From assembly GCF_011762095.1 (NCBI RefSeq), contig NZ_JAASQO010000009.1, forward strand, positions 124,001 to 188,000: a stretch of DNA of 64,000 bases, written 5' to 3'. Positions 34,050 to 43,526 of the stretch are shown piece by piece (the stretch's first letter is position 1; each line of letters opens with the position of its first letter). A model generated the notes under the pieces. The model was given only the letters and a program-made list of their open reading frames with translations, was not told the origin of the DNA and searched no databases. Both the position numbers and the translations under genes were made by a program. The stretch is from Parvibaculum indicum. GTDB taxonomy: Bacteria > Pseudomonadota > Alphaproteobacteria > Parvibaculales > Parvibaculaceae.

Positions 34050-35335
34050 TCTACCTGCTTCGCTCCCTGCTTGCGTGCCGCTTCGACCTCGTCCATCACG
34101 CGCAGGATATTGCCGCCCCAGAGCTTTGCAATCTCTTCCTCCCCATAGCCCCGTCGCACGAGTTCCAGCGTGACGTTGAATGTCTCACCCGCATCGCGCC
34201 AGCCCTGAATACCGCCGCCGCCCTGAAAGTCCGAGGCGATACCGACATGATCGATGCCGACAAGCGTCACCGCATAATCGATATGGTCGATGAGGTCGGA
34301 GAGTGTCGAGCGAGGATATTCCGCGTCGAGCTCGTCGGAGATTTTCCGGAACTCGGCCTTGGCCTCTTCGCTGGCGTCGAAAAATGCTTCGAGACTCGTC
34401 AGTCCGAGACGCTTTGCCGCCTCTCCCCGCGCCTTGTGTTTTGCTTTCGGCACTTCGTGCAGATAATCGTCGAAGGCAACGATCTGGATGACGCCGCCCT
34501 TTGCCGCCATCGCCTTCATGGTCTCGTCGTCCATATTGCGCGGATGGGCACGGAGCGCATGCACGGAAGAGTGCGACGCAATGACGGGCGCGCGCGACAA
34601 GCGGATGGCATCGAGCGCCGTCGATTTCGCCGAATGGCTTATATCCACCATGATGCCGAGATCGTTGCAGCGGCGGACCACGGCCTCGCCCATCGGGCTC
34701 AGCCCCTGATGTTCGCCGCCCGCATCATTGGGCTTGTCGCCCAGGCTTTCCTTCGGTTGCGCGCTGTCGGCGAGATCGTTGTGGCCGTTATGGACGAGCC
34801 CGAAATAGCGCGCACCGAGTTCGTAATAGATATCGAGAAGTTCCGGATGATGGTCCACCACGAAACCGTTCTCGATCCCGATCAGCGCGACCTTCTTGCC
34901 TTCCTCGTTCAAGCGGCGGACATCGGCCGCGCTGGTGGCAAGGCCGATACGATCCGCATTCTGATTATCCGCCATGCGGTGAATGGCGGCGAATTTCGCG
35001 AAGGCCTTCGAGATAGCCGCGGATTCGCCCGCCGGGTCGCGCTCCGTCTGCGGCACATAAACGATGAAGAAAACGCCGTCGAGACCGCCCTTCTCCATCT
35101 TGGGAATATCGACCAGCACGGGCGCCGGGTTGTCCTCGCCGGGATCGTAGGCGGGGGTCGCGAAGCTTGTCGGAATATCGACATGGGTATCGATGGCGAT
35201 GACACGGTCGTGAATTTCATGCGCCCTGGCACGCAGAGCCGCATCCTCGTCCGCACGTGCGGACACCGACGTGCCCAGCAGAAGGATCGCCCCAAGAACA
35301 AGTCCGCCTATCGATTTACCGCGCATGATGCACAC
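34046..35335 (-). CDS. Exported membrane dipeptidase (peptidase family M19)
   Basis: This 429-aa zinc dipeptidase of the renal dipeptidase family has a signal peptide (about residues 1-28, SARA-DED). Metal-site features are IDTHVDIP (His-x-Asp), GIENGFVV (bridging Glu), RYFGLVHNGHNDLADSA, MVDISHS, VIASHSSVHAL, and GIDHVGIASDFQGGGG. Such enzymes hydrolyse dipeptides, including those with D-residues, in the periplasm. The start may be the first Met or Met4. It is the first gene of the four-gene operon and overlaps the next by 4 nt. GshB lies 55 nt upstream on the same strand. Confidence 0.93.
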   Translation of the reverse strand: MCIMRGKSIGGLVLGAILLLGTSVSARADEDAALRARAHEIHDRVIAIDTHVDIPTSFATPAYDPGEDNPAPVLVDIPKMEKGGLDGVFFIVYVPQTERDPAGESAAISKAFAKFAAIHRMADNQNADRIGLATSAADVRRLNEEGKKVALIGIENGFVVDHHPELLDIYYELGARYFGLVHNGHNDLADSAQPKESLGDKPNDAGGEHQGLSPMGEAVVRRCNDLGIMVDISHSAKSTALDAIRLSRAPVIASHSSVHALRAHPRNMDDETMKAMAAKGGVIQIVAFDDYLHEVPKAKHKARGEAAKRLGLTSLEAFFDASEEAKAEFRKISDELDAEYPRSTLSDLIDHIDYAVTLVGIDHVGIASDFQGGGGIQGWRDAGETFNVTLELVRRGYGEEEIAKLWGGNILRVMDEVEAARKQGAKQVE

Positions 35336-35390
35336 CTCCCGCCGTTTTCCGAGCGGCTCAGTCTAGAGCGTGAATGTGGGATGGGAAATC

Positions 35391-36350
35391 TCAGCCCTTG
35401 CGCGCCTCGATCGCATCCCAGACCAATGCGGAGAGATTGGCATTATCGAAGCGGTCGATTTCCTGAATGCCGGTGGGCGAGGTGACGTTGATCTCTGTGA
35501 GATATTCGCCGATCACGTCGATGCCGACAAAGATGAGGCCGCGTTTTTTCAGTTCCGGCCCGATGGCCTCGCAGATTTCGCGTTCGCGCGGGGTGAGCGA
35601 CCATTTCTCGGCGACGCCGCCCACATGCATGTTGGAGCGTGCCTCGCCCTGTGCCGGAATGCGGTTGATGGCCCCGACCGGCTCGCCTTCGACCAGAATG
35701 ATGCGCTTGTCGCCCTGGCGCACCTCCGGGAGATATTTCTGCACGATCACCGGCTCACGGTTTATCTGGCCGAACATTTCGAGCAGCGAGTTCAGGTTCT
35801 GGTCCTCTTCGGTCAGGCGGAAGACGCCCGCGCCGCCATTGCCGAAAAGCGGTTTCACGATGATGTCCCTGAACTCCTGACGGAAGGCGCGGATCTCGCC
35901 GGGGTCGCGGGTAATGAGGGTCGGGGGCAGGAGGCCCTTGAAGCGGACCGCGAAGAGCTTTTCGGGTGCGTTGCGTACTTCCGCCGGATCGTTCACCACC
36001 AGCGTACGGGGATGCACCGTCTCCAGCATGTGGGTGATGGTGATGTAGCTCATGTCGAAGGGCGGGTCCTGGCGCATGAGCACCACATCCACTTCGTCGA
36101 GAAAGCGCTTCTCGCTACTCCCGAGCGTCGAATGATTGCCGGCCTCGCGGCGCAGCGTCATGGGGCGCATATGGGCGAAGACGCGACCGTCGCGCATGGA
36201 GAGCTCTTGCGGTTCGTAGTAATAGAGTTCGTGGCCGCGCGCCTGCGCCTCGAGCCCCAGCGCAAAGGTGCTGTCGGCATTGATATTGATCGCGTGGATG
36301 GGGTCCATCTGGATTGCGACGGAGAGTTGTCTGCGGGCGGTCATCGGCAT
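35391..36350 (-). CDS. gshB: Glutathione synthetase
   Basis: This 319-aa ATP-grasp enzyme ligates gamma-glutamylcysteine and glycine. Family features are [31 protein letters not shown] at the N-terminus, [29 protein letters not shown] (ATP-grasp loop), [31 protein letters not shown], and the C-terminal metal site [13 protein letters not shown]. Complete length. It lies close to the rsmI-yraN-SirB1-like group in a recurrent alphaproteobacterial neighbourhood, although a MarC-family gene on the plus strand interrupts it here. Confidence 0.96.
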   Translation of the reverse strand: MPMTARRQLSVAIQMDPIHAININADSTFALGLEAQARGHELYYYEPQELSMRDGRVFAHMRPMTLRREAGNHSTLGSSEKRFLDEVDVVLMRQDPPFDMSYITITHMLETVHPRTLVVNDPAEVRNAPEKLFAVRFKGLLPPTLITRDPGEIRAFRQEFRDIIVKPLFGNGGAGVFRLTEEDQNLNSLLEMFGQINREPVIVQKYLPEVRQGDKRIILVEGEPVGAINRIPAQGEARSNMHVGGVAEKWSLTPREREICEAIGPELKKRGLIFVGIDVIGEYLTEINVTSPTGIQEIDRFDNANLSALVWDAIEARKG

Positions 36351-36482
36351 TCCTTACGGCGGGTCGTCATATCGGTCGCGTGAAGATGGGGCTTCCGGCG
36401 GGAAAAGACCAGAGGGTGGGTGCCAGAGGGTGGGGAATGTCCGTACTTGCCGCCCCTGCGCGCCGGAGGGCACTATGGACGC

Positions 36483-37175
36483 ATGCTTGAAGAAAATATC
36501 GCCTTTGCCGCCACCTGCCTTGCCGGCTATTTCGCCATCGCCAACCCGATTGCGAACACGCCGGTCTTCATAGCGTTGACGGCCGGTGACAGTCGCAAGG
36601 TGCGGTTTCAAATCGCCCGGCAGAGCGTATTGATCTCCCTTGCGGTCGTGGTGCTGTTCAGCGTGGCCGGCAAGCTCATCTTCGAGCTCTTCGGCGTCAC
36701 CATCGCCGCGCTGCGCATTACGGGGGGCGTTCTGGTGGCGATCATCGGCTTCCAGATGCTGCAGGGTCATTCCTCTTCCGCCCATGTACCCGAAGAGGTG
36801 GAAGACGAAGACGTCCCTACCGATGTCATCGAAGCGCAGCTATCCGTCTCCGTGTCGCCGCTCGCAATACCGATGATCGCCGGGCCCGGGACGATCGCCA
36901 CGGCGGTCGGCTTCTCCGCTCATCCGGGGGTCCTGTCGAGCATCATTTCCATCTGTGCCTTCGCGGTCATCGCCGCCATCACATATTTCTGCTTCCGGCA
37001 GGCGCCGCGCATCGTTCACTACATGGGCACGACGAATCTCACCGTGGTCACACGGCTGATGGGGCTGATCGTTGCGACCATCGGCGTCGAAATGGCGATG
37101 ACGGGCATGGACGAGGCCCTTATCAAATATATGGATACGATCCGAAGCCTCCCCCTGCCACCCCCGACCGGCTAA
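36483..37175 (+). CDS. MarC family inner-membrane protein
   Basis: This 230-aa protein has six predicted helices. It begins AATCLAGYFAIANPIANTPVFIALTAGDSRKVRFQIARQSV, the MarC/YchE signature (the NP-x-x-x-x-P region). Later come the G-rich ALRITGGVLVAIIGFQML and PLAIPMIAGPGTIATAVGF. MarC was once linked to multidrug resistance, but that has been withdrawn; the transport substrate is unsettled. The open frame extends 21 codons upstream; ATG 36483 begins right at the first helix. It is flanked by minus-strand genes on both sides and converges on the SirB1-like gene with an 11-nt gap. Confidence 0.88.
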   Translation: MLEENIAFAATCLAGYFAIANPIANTPVFIALTAGDSRKVRFQIARQSVLISLAVVVLFSVAGKLIFELFGVTIAALRITGGVLVAIIGFQMLQGHSSSAHVPEEVEDEDVPTDVIEAQLSVSVSPLAIPMIAGPGTIATAVGFSAHPGVLSSIISICAFAVIAAITYFCFRQAPRIVHYMGTTNLTVVTRLMGLIVATIGVEMAMTGMDEALIKYMDTIRSLPLPPPTG

Positions 37176-37186
37176 GCGTCGCGGGA

Positions 37187-38068
37187 TCAGTTGAGGCGGG
37201 GTTTCAACTCGCGCAGGGCCTGTTGCGCCATCTCCGCGATGCGGTCTTCGCCAAGATCCAAGGCCTTTTCATAGCAGGAGGCGAAAGCGTCGACGGCGGC
37301 GCCCATCCGTCCGTCATGCACTTCGAGGCGGCCCAGCTCGAAGAAAAGGCCCGCACGCTCCGGTGCGATCCAGATCATGCGCCTGACGACATCGCAGCCC
37401 CGGGCGAAATCATTGCCGCGCACGGCGCGCATCATAATGTTGTTCTGAAGCCTCAGCAGAATGTCGCGCGACGACACTTCCGCATATGCCTCCGGCGAAA
37501 GAGTGGCGCGCGGGCCCTCCACCTGACGGATCATGGAGAGGAGGTCGGCGCTTGTCAGAATCCGGCCGCCATTGAAGGGATCGACAATTGCCGCGTCGCG
37601 CGGGCCGCTTCCCTCGGTTCTCAACCGCAGCACGAAATGACCGGGGAAATTGAGCCCGGCCAGATCGAGGCCCAGCCGCGCCGCCACATGGAGCCAGACG
37701 ATGCCCAGCGCCACGGGCAGGCCCTTGCGCCGGTCGATCACCTCCATGAGGTTTGCATTGCGCGGATCGTCATAGGTCTCCGCATCGCCGCGATAACCGT
37801 GAAGACCGGAAATGACGCCTCCCAGAAGCGCAGCCAACTCATGCGCGTCGCCATCGGGCGACCTGTCCGTCGCCTCGCGCACGGCGTCACACAGCAGCGC
37901 CAGATGGTCCCGGTAATTGTCCGGCGACAGATCCGGCCGGTCACAGGCCGCCAGCAGCAGGGCGGTTTCGGCGATATCGATATCGCCCTCCCCGGCCTTG
38001 CCCGCCGCGCGCAATCGGCGCTCGATTTCGTCATCGGTTTGCTGAAAAGGCCGTCTCATGCCGGACAT
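37187..38068 (-). CDS. SirB1/transglutaminase-like family protein
   Basis: The product has about 293 aa. Residues 80-165 carry the SirB1 pattern: GLHGYRGDAETYDDPRNANLMEVIDRRKGLPVALGIVWLHVAARLGLDLAGLNFPGHFVLRL. The C-terminal third looks like TPR helices (RAGLFFELGRLEVHDGRMGAAVDAFASCYEKAL). Members are transglutaminase-fold relatives, and the role is unknown. Candidate starts are ATGs at 38071, 38068 and 38059; none has a good ribosome-binding site. The gene overlaps nothing and follows yraN by 50 nt on the same strand. Confidence 0.82.
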   Translation of the reverse strand: MSGMRRPFQQTDDEIERRLRAAGKAGEGDIDIAETALLLAACDRPDLSPDNYRDHLALLCDAVREATDRSPDGDAHELAALLGGVISGLHGYRGDAETYDDPRNANLMEVIDRRKGLPVALGIVWLHVAARLGLDLAGLNFPGHFVLRLRTEGSGPRDAAIVDPFNGGRILTSADLLSMIRQVEGPRATLSPEAYAEVSSRDILLRLQNNIMMRAVRGNDFARGCDVVRRMIWIAPERAGLFFELGRLEVHDGRMGAAVDAFASCYEKALDLGEDRIAEMAQQALRELKPRLN

Positions 38069-38118
38069 CATGGCGCGACGGGAACGGCCTGCGCAAGCCG
38101 CGGGTCGATCGGACGGCG

Positions 38119-38553
38119 TCAATCGCGCCAGGCATCGGGCAGATGGCGCGGCCAGCCGCCGGGAAACCCGAAGGGCCATGACGAGGGCGTGACGAGCACC
38201 AGGTCGAAACGCAAATCGCAGCCTGCGAGATCCGGCCTGAGTGCAAAAAGCTGTTCGCCCGCCCGCCAGAGACGCGCCCGCTGATGCGGCCGCAGGGCTT
38301 CGCTGGCCGCGCCCTCCCCCGTCCTGGCCTTCACCTCGACCACGGCCAGCATTTTGCCGCGCCGCGCGAGAATATCAATCTCGCCGGCGCGGGTCTTGAG
38401 GCGGCGCGCCAGAATCCGGTAACCCTTGAGACGCAGCAACAAAACGGCGAGCGCCTCGGCGCGCAGCCCCCGCGCATACGAGGCTTTCCCCCTCACCTGC
38501 CGTTCGAGGGTTTTTCGGGCCCGAATGCCGCCACCGCGGCGCTTCCCCTCCAT
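38119..38553 (-). CDS. YraN family (UPF0102) endonuclease-fold protein
   Basis: The product has 144 aa with an N-terminal basic tail. The conserved restriction-endonuclease-like core is GLRAEALAVLLLRLKGYRILARRLKTRAGEIDILARRGKMLAVVEVKART, with the E-I-D ... V-E-V-K catalytic-type residues. The biological role is unproven (a nuclease fold, possibly DNA related). The ATG at 38553 follows the rsmI stop by one base (TGACATG). The longer frame upstream is the rsmI shadow. The rsmI-yraN linkage is one of the most conserved in proteobacteria. Confidence 0.9.
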   Translation of the reverse strand: MEGKRRGGGIRARKTLERQVRGKASYARGLRAEALAVLLLRLKGYRILARRLKTRAGEIDILARRGKMLAVVEVKARTGEGAASEALRPHQRARLWRAGEQLFALRPDLAGCDLRFDLVLVTPSSWPFGFPGGWPRHLPDAWRD

Positions 38554-38554
38554 G

Positions 38555-39418
38555 TCAGTCCTCTTTGGAAAGCTCGAGCGCGCGCTGATAGACCTCGCGC
38601 TTGGGCAGGCCGGTGACGGAAACGACCTCGGCCACCGCATCCTTGAGGCTGGTCCGGCGCAGGGCATTCTCGATCATCGCATCGACCTCATGGGCACAGA
38701 GCGCGGCGCGCGGCGCGGGCGGGCCGACCACAATCACGATCTCGCCTTTCGGTGCGCCGGCTTCCGCGTAATGCTGCGCGACATCGGCGAGCGGTCCCTT
38801 GCGCACCTCCTCGAATTTCTTGGTGAGTTCGCGGGCGACGGCCACCTCCCGCTCGCCCAGCGTCGCGGCCATGTCGGCCAGCACGGCGGCGAGCCGGTTG
38901 GCGCTCTCCAGAAAGACCATGGTGGCGGGAATCGCGGAAAGCTCGGTCAGGTCCTTGCGCCTTGCCTCCTGTTTTGCCGGCAGGAAGCCGCCGAAGAAGA
39001 AACGGTCGGTAGGCAGCCCCGCCACGACCAGCGCGGCCAGAAGCGACGAAGCGCCGGGCAGCGCCGTCACATTGAACCCTTCATCCAGCGCATCGCGCAC
39101 CAGCTTGAAACCCGGGTCGGAAACCATGGGCGTGCCGGCGTCGGAAACCAGCGCGATCGCCTCTCCCGCGGCCAGCCTTTGCAGGACGCGCGGGCGCATT
39201 TCCTCGGCATTATGGTCGTGATAGGGCGCGGTTTTCGCCTGGATATTGTGGATGGCAAAGAGCTTCGCCGTCACCCGCGTATCCTCGCACAACACGAGAT
39301 CGGCGCGGGACAGGACGTCCAGCGCGCGCAACGTGATATCGGACGCATTGCCGATGGGGGTCGCCGTCACGTAGAGACCGGGCTCGAGACGGCCCGTTAC
39401 GGTGGTTTTTTCGGTCAT
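38555..39418 (-). CDS. rsmI: 16S rRNA (cytidine(1402)-2'-O)-methyltransferase RsmI
   Basis: RsmI 2'-O-methylates C1402 in the decoding centre of 16S rRNA. The 287-aa product starts GLYVTATPIGNASDITLRALDVL and contains CEDTRVTAKL, the ALVSDAGTPMVSDPGFKLV signature of the tetrapyrrole methylase fold, PGASSLLAALVVAGLPTDRFFFGGFLP, and FLESANRLAAVLADMAATLGEREVAVARELTKKFEE. Complete. It is divergent from the LpoA-like lipoprotein gene (128 nt between starts) and heads the rsmI-yraN unit. Confidence 0.96.
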   Translation of the reverse strand: MTEKTTVTGRLEPGLYVTATPIGNASDITLRALDVLSRADLVLCEDTRVTAKLFAIHNIQAKTAPYHDHNAEEMRPRVLQRLAAGEAIALVSDAGTPMVSDPGFKLVRDALDEGFNVTALPGASSLLAALVVAGLPTDRFFFGGFLPAKQEARRKDLTELSAIPATMVFLESANRLAAVLADMAATLGEREVAVARELTKKFEEVRKGPLADVAQHYAEAGAPKGEIVIVVGPPAPRAALCAHEVDAMIENALRRTSLKDAVAEVVSVTGLPKREVYQRALELSKED

Positions 39419-39546
39419 GATGCGCAGACCATGCGCCCGCCATATTTGTTTGGCAATTGGTTGCGGTTAGAACACGTTGCGTTTGTTTACTTGAGGGGCG
39501 GTGCAGCCTAGGCTTTCCGCACTGCAAATCCGGCAGGACATATCCC

Positions 39547-40827
39547 GTGCATTCCAAGATCTCCGCTTATCTTTCTTCCACCCGGCACGCCTTGCGTCCG
39601 GCCCTGTTCGTTCTCGGCGCCCTCCTTCTGGCAGGGTGCAGCTCCGGGCCCAAGCCGGATGTGCACACCCCGGTCCAGCCGCAGCAGCCCTCCGCGCAAC
39701 AGCCGGTCCAGCAGGAGCCGGAACGTCTGGTCGAGCGCAATCCGGCTAACTATTACCGCCCGGCCTTCCTGCCCGCCAACCTCGACCCGGTGCGCATCGC
39801 GGTCATCCTGCCCTTCAACAATTCGCGGACGCAGGATCTGGCGAACGCGCTTTACAATGCCGCGCAGCTCGCGCTTTTCGAGTTCGACAGGCCGAATGTG
39901 CTGATGATGCCCAAGGCGACCGACGGCTCGGCCGGCAGCGCGGAGCGTGCCGCGCGCGAAGCCCTGGAAGAAGGTGCGGACATCATTCTGGGGCCGCTTT
40001 TCTCCGCCGAGGTACGGGCGGTGAAGCCTCTTGCCGCCGATACGCAGGTGCCGGTTCTCGCTTTTTCCTCCGACCTCGACGTCGCCGGGGATGGCGTCCA
40101 CCTGCTCTCCTTCCCGCCGTCGCTGGAGGTCGACCGGATCGTCGATTACACGGTCCTGCAGGGCAAGACGCGCTTTGCCGCGCTCTATCCGCAATCCGCT
40201 TTCGGAGATCGCGTCCGCACGGCCTTCAATCAGGCCGTCGCGGCCCGCGCCGCCACCGTGGTAGCCAGCGCGGTCTATCCGCGAAATGCGCAAGGCATGT
40301 ATGCGCCGGCCAAGCAGATCGCGCAGGCCTATGACGGCGGTAACGGATTCGACGCGGTTTTCATGCCGGAGGGCGGCTCGGTCATCAAATCGCTCGCCCC
40401 TCTTCTACCCTATAACGATGTCGATCCGCGCCAGGTGCAGTTCATCGGCACCGGCCAGTGGGACGATCCGTCTCTGGCGCGCGAGCCGCCGCTGCAGGGC
40501 GGGCTTTTTGCCGCCCCGCCGCCCGAAGGACATGAACGCTTCGTGGAGCGCTATCGCCGGGCCTATGGCGCCAATCCGCCCCGGCTCGCCAGCCTTGCCT
40601 ATGACGCGGCGGGACTTGCCATCGCATTGTCCGCGCGGGGCGGCGGCAACCCCTATGCCGAGGACGTGCTGACGGACCCGGAAGGCTTTTCCGGCGTCGA
40701 CGGCATTTTCCGTTTCCTGCCGGATGGCGGGATCGAACGCGGCCTCGCCGTCATGCAGATCACGGCCTCGGGCCTCAAACAGGTCGATCCGGCACCCACG
40801 GGCTTCACCCCCGCCCCGGCGTTCTGA
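39547..40827 (+). CDS. Penicillin-binding protein activator (LpoA-like periplasmic-binding-fold lipoprotein)
   Basis: The product has 426 aa with a lipoprotein signal (LLLAGCSSG, lipidated Cys near residue 28), then a Pro/Gln-rich linker. A type I periplasmic-binding fold follows (VRIAVILPFNNSRTQDLANALYNAAQLALF, ADIILGPLFSAEVRAVKPLA, VPVLAFSSDLDVAGDGVHLLSFPP). Gammaproteobacterial LpoA stimulates PBP1A from the outer membrane. Alphaproteobacterial relatives share the fold and the position next to rsmI-yraN, but their function is mostly inferred. The start is a GTG at 39547 with AGGA upstream; an in-frame earlier ATG would bury the lipobox too deep. It converges on hemW with 6 nt between stops. 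Confidence 0.87.
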   Translation: MHSKISAYLSSTRHALRPALFVLGALLLAGCSSGPKPDVHTPVQPQQPSAQQPVQQEPERLVERNPANYYRPAFLPANLDPVRIAVILPFNNSRTQDLANALYNAAQLALFEFDRPNVLMMPKATDGSAGSAERAAREALEEGADIILGPLFSAEVRAVKPLAADTQVPVLAFSSDLDVAGDGVHLLSFPPSLEVDRIVDYTVLQGKTRFAALYPQSAFGDRVRTAFNQAVAARAATVVASAVYPRNAQGMYAPAKQIAQAYDGGNGFDAVFMPEGGSVIKSLAPLLPYNDVDPRQVQFIGTGQWDDPSLAREPPLQGGLFAAPPPEGHERFVERYRRAYGANPPRLASLAYDAAGLAIALSARGGGNPYAEDVLTDPEGFSGVDGIFRFLPDGGIERGLAVMQITASGLKQVDPAPTGFTPAPAF

Positions 40828-40833
40828 GAAACG

Positions 40834-42033
40834 TCAGGCCAGCAATTCGCCCAGCAGCGCGTTCAGCACCATGCGGCCCTGCGATGTGGCGATGAGGCGG
40901 GTGTCGTTGCCGCGTTGCGCGCGGGCGATGAGCCCCTGTTCTCCCAGCCGGGCGAGCCGTTCCTCTGGAAGCGCCCGGCCCGTCAGTGCCTCGTAGCGGG
41001 CGAGCGAGACGCCTTCCTCCAGCCGGAGACCCATCAGCATCATCTCGTCGCCCTGCTCCGCCGGGCTCACCTCTTCGGCGGTCTGCGTCCCGTCGCCCGT
41101 TGCCTCCACGGCCTCGAGCCAGTCGCCGGGCATACGGCGCGCCGTTGTGGCGATCCGGTTGCCGCCGACGGTCAGCCGGCCATGCGCGCCTGGACCGACG
41201 CCGACATAGTCGCCATAGCGCCAATAGACGAGATTATGGGCGCATTCCGCACCGGGTATGGCGTAGTTGGAAACCTCATAGGCCTTCAGTCCCTTCTCCG
41301 CGCAGATATCCGCTGTCAGGGCATAAAGCGCCGCTGCCGAATCCTCGTCGGGCAGACGGAAGGCGCCCTTTTCATACAGACGCTCGAAGGCCGTGCCCTC
41401 TTCAATGGTGAGCTGGTAGAGCGAGAGATGGTCGGCGGCGTGAGAAAGCGCCTCGCGTAATTCTGCTGCCCAGCTCTCCGGCGTCTGGCAGGGGCGCGCA
41501 TAAATAAGATCGAACGACAGGCGCGGAAAAGTTTCGCGGGCAAGCGCGATGGCGGCCATAGCCTCCCTCGCACTGTGCAGCCGCCCCAGGAATTTCAGCT
41601 GCTCGTCATCCAGAGACTGAACGCCCAGCGACAGGCGGTTGATCCCCGCCGCCCGGTATCCGAGGAAATGTTCGGCCTCCACGCTGGTGGGGTTAGCCTC
41701 CAGCGTCGCCTCCACGCCGTCCGGCACATGCCAGAGCCGGGCAATGGCCTCCATCACCGCGCCCACCGTGTCCGGTGTCATGAGGGAGGGCGTGCCGCCG
41801 CCGAAAAAAATGGAAGTGACCTCGCGCGGGCCCGTCAGCGCGCGATATCGGGCGAGCTCGCCTGCAAGCGCGCGCGCCCAGCGGGACTGATCGACATGCG
41901 CAACGACATGCGAGTTGAAATCGCAATAGGGGCATTTGGACTGGCAGAAGGGCCAATGGACATAGATGCCGAAACCGGGCTCACCCGCCGACCCTGCTTC
42001 AACGACCTTATTGTCAGCTCTTGAAGCAGGCAT
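40834..42033 (-). CDS. hemW: Radical SAM haem chaperone HemW
   Basis: The product has 399 aa. The radical-SAM motif is [11 protein letters not shown] (CxxxCxxC). It is followed by [13 protein letters not shown] (SAM-binding), [55 protein letters not shown], and the HemN C-terminal domain. HemW is a haem-transfer protein and should not be called coproporphyrinogen oxidase: it has the CxxxCxxC-Phe pattern of HemW rather than the extra Cys of HemN. ATG 42033 ([10 protein letters not shown]) overlaps the rdgB 3' end by 20 nt; the longer frame is the rdgB shadow. It is part of rph-rdgB-hemW. Confidence 0.93.
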   Translation of the reverse strand: MPASRADNKVVEAGSAGEPGFGIYVHWPFCQSKCPYCDFNSHVVAHVDQSRWARALAGELARYRALTGPREVTSIFFGGGTPSLMTPDTVGAVMEAIARLWHVPDGVEATLEANPTSVEAEHFLGYRAAGINRLSLGVQSLDDEQLKFLGRLHSAREAMAAIALARETFPRLSFDLIYARPCQTPESWAAELREALSHAADHLSLYQLTIEEGTAFERLYEKGAFRLPDEDSAAALYALTADICAEKGLKAYEVSNYAIPGAECAHNLVYWRYGDYVGVGPGAHGRLTVGGNRIATTARRMPGDWLEAVEATGDGTQTAEEVSPAEQGDEMMLMGLRLEEGVSLARYEALTGRALPEERLARLGEQGLIARAQRGNDTRLIATSQGRMVLNALLGELLA

Positions 42034-42622
42034 CCACGAGCTGCCGGAAAGCATCGGCGCGGTGGGACATGGCGTGCTTTTTCGCCGGATCCATCTCGCC
42101 GAAGGTGATGTCGTGCCCTTTGGGCACGAACATGGGATCGTAACCGAAGCCTTTATCGCCGCGTGGCGGCCAAACCAGTTCGCCGTCCACCCGGCCCTCG
42201 AAATATTCCACATGCCCGTCCGGCCAGGCCAGCGCCAGACCGCAGACGAACCAGGCGGAGGTGTCATGCGTACCGGCTTCGAGGATCGACACGCGCAGCT
42301 TTTCCATGGCGAAGCCGAAATCCTTTTTCGGTCCGGCCCAGCGCGCGGAATAGATGCCCGGCGCTCCGTTCAGGACGCCGACGCATAAGCCGGAATCGTC
42401 TGCCAGGGCAGGGAGGTCCGCGGCTTTCGCAGCCGCCAGCGCCTTCAGCTCCGCATTTTCGCGGAAGGTCGTGCCGGTTTCCTCCGGCTCGGGCAGATCC
42501 AGCTCGCCCGCGGAAACCGTCTCGATGCCGAAAGGCGCGAGCAAATCGGCGATTTCGCGGACCTTGCCCGGATTATGACTGGCGACAACCAGCTTGCCGT
42601 TCCGCTCGAATGTCCGCGTCAT
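42014..42622 (-). CDS. rdgB: Non-canonical purine NTP pyrophosphatase RdgB (ITPase/HAM1)
   Basis: RdgB hydrolyses dITP, ITP and XTP to the monophosphates, keeping deaminated purines out of DNA. The 202-aa product shows [13 protein letters not shown] (substrate loop), [46 protein letters not shown] (catalytic DDSGL), [13 protein letters not shown], and [15 protein letters not shown]. It is full length. The start overlaps the rph stop by 4 nt (ATGA type) and the end overlaps hemW by 20 nt, so the three genes form a tightly coupled operon. Confidence 0.96.
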   Translation of the reverse strand: MTRTFERNGKLVVASHNPGKVREIADLLAPFGIETVSAGELDLPEPEETGTTFRENAELKALAAAKAADLPALADDSGLCVGVLNGAPGIYSARWAGPKKDFGFAMEKLRVSILEAGTHDTSAWFVCGLALAWPDGHVEYFEGRVDGELVWPPRGDKGFGYDPMFVPKGHDITFGEMDPAKKHAMSHRADAFRQLVDACFKS

Positions 42623-43335
42623 CCCGCGACCGCCTTTTTCTGCGCCTCGACGAGATCGGCAATCGCCGTGCGGGCGAGGGTGAGCAGGGAGGTGAATTCC
42701 TCATCCGAGAAGGGTTCGCCCTCTGCCGTGCCCTGGATTTCGCAGATGCCGCCCTTGCCCGTCATGACAAAATTCGCATCGGTATCGGCGGTGGAATCCT
42801 CGGCATAATCAAGATCGACAACCTGGGTGCCATTGTAGATGCCGCAGGAGATCGCCGCCACATGATCCTTCAGCACGGGCGCGGAAATCATGTCGCGGGC
42901 CTTCATCCACTGGATGCATTGATGCAGCGCGACCCATCCGCCCGTAATCGACGCCGTACGGGTGCCGCCATCTGCCTGAATCACATCGCAATCGACGGTG
43001 ATCTGACGCTCGCCCAGCGAACGCAGATCGACCACGGCGCGCAGGGAGCGCCCGATCAGGCGCTGGATTTCCAGCGTCCGGCCCGACTGCTTGCCGGCGT
43101 TTGCCTCGCGGCGCATGCGCTCATGGGTGGAGCGGGGCAGCATGCCGTATTCCGCCGTCACCCAGCCTTCGCCCCGGCCCTTCAGCCAGGGCGGGATCCG
43201 CTCTTCCAGAGAGGCGGTGCACAGCACATGCGTGTCGCCGAAGCGCACCAGGCAGGAGCCCTCGGCATGTTTGGCAATGCCGGGCTCGAAGCTCACAGCG
43301 CGCATTTCGTTCGGCGATCGGCCGGAAGGTCGCAT
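42619..43335 (-). CDS. rph: Ribonuclease PH
   Basis: RNase PH is the phosphorolytic 3'-5' exonuclease that trims tRNA 3' ends and takes part in rRNA degradation. The 238-aa product shows [74 protein letters not shown] (phosphate and hexamer region), and [18 protein letters not shown]. Complete. The gene is divergent from hrcA, the usual alphaproteobacterial arrangement, sharing about 190 nt of promoter DNA. Confidence 0.97.
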   Translation of the reverse strand: MRPSGRSPNEMRAVSFEPGIAKHAEGSCLVRFGDTHVLCTASLEERIPPWLKGRGEGWVTAEYGMLPRSTHERMRREANAGKQSGRTLEIQRLIGRSLRAVVDLRSLGERQITVDCDVIQADGGTRTASITGGWVALHQCIQWMKARDMISAPVLKDHVAAISCGIYNGTQVVDLDYAEDSTADTDANFVMTGKGGICEIQGTAEGEPFSDEEFTSLLTLARTAIADLVEAQKKAVAG

Positions 43336-43426
43336 GGGTCAGGTCCGTTTCTGTTGTCTTGTCCGCTTTTTTCGTGTCGCTTACCTACAGGCTGGCGGAG
43401 CCAGCGTAAAGCGGAGCGGGCGCGGA

Positions 43427-43455
43427 TTGACGGACGGACATGCCGTTCCTAGATT
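43427..43455 (+). promoter_or_regulatory. Predicted sigma-70 promoter of hrcA-grpE
   Basis: TTGACG (43427-43432, 5/6) and TAGATT (43450-43455, 4/6) are separated by exactly 17 nt, about 72 nt upstream of the hrcA ATG. A possible alternative -10 lies at CTTATACC further down. No CIRCE inverted repeat (TTAGCACTC-N9-GAGTGCTAA) is seen in this interval. Confidence 0.5.
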
Positions 43456-43526
43456 CAGGCGGCGATTTCAATATCTTATACCGCGCAACGTCATCGCTCA
43501 CATCGCCCCTCGGAGTTTGCCCATTC

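Noticed and set aside
43391-43405. GCTGGC-GGA-GCCAGC inverted repeat between rph and hrcA
   Set aside because: Short GC-rich palindrome likely by chance; not CIRCE and not in a promoter position for either gene.
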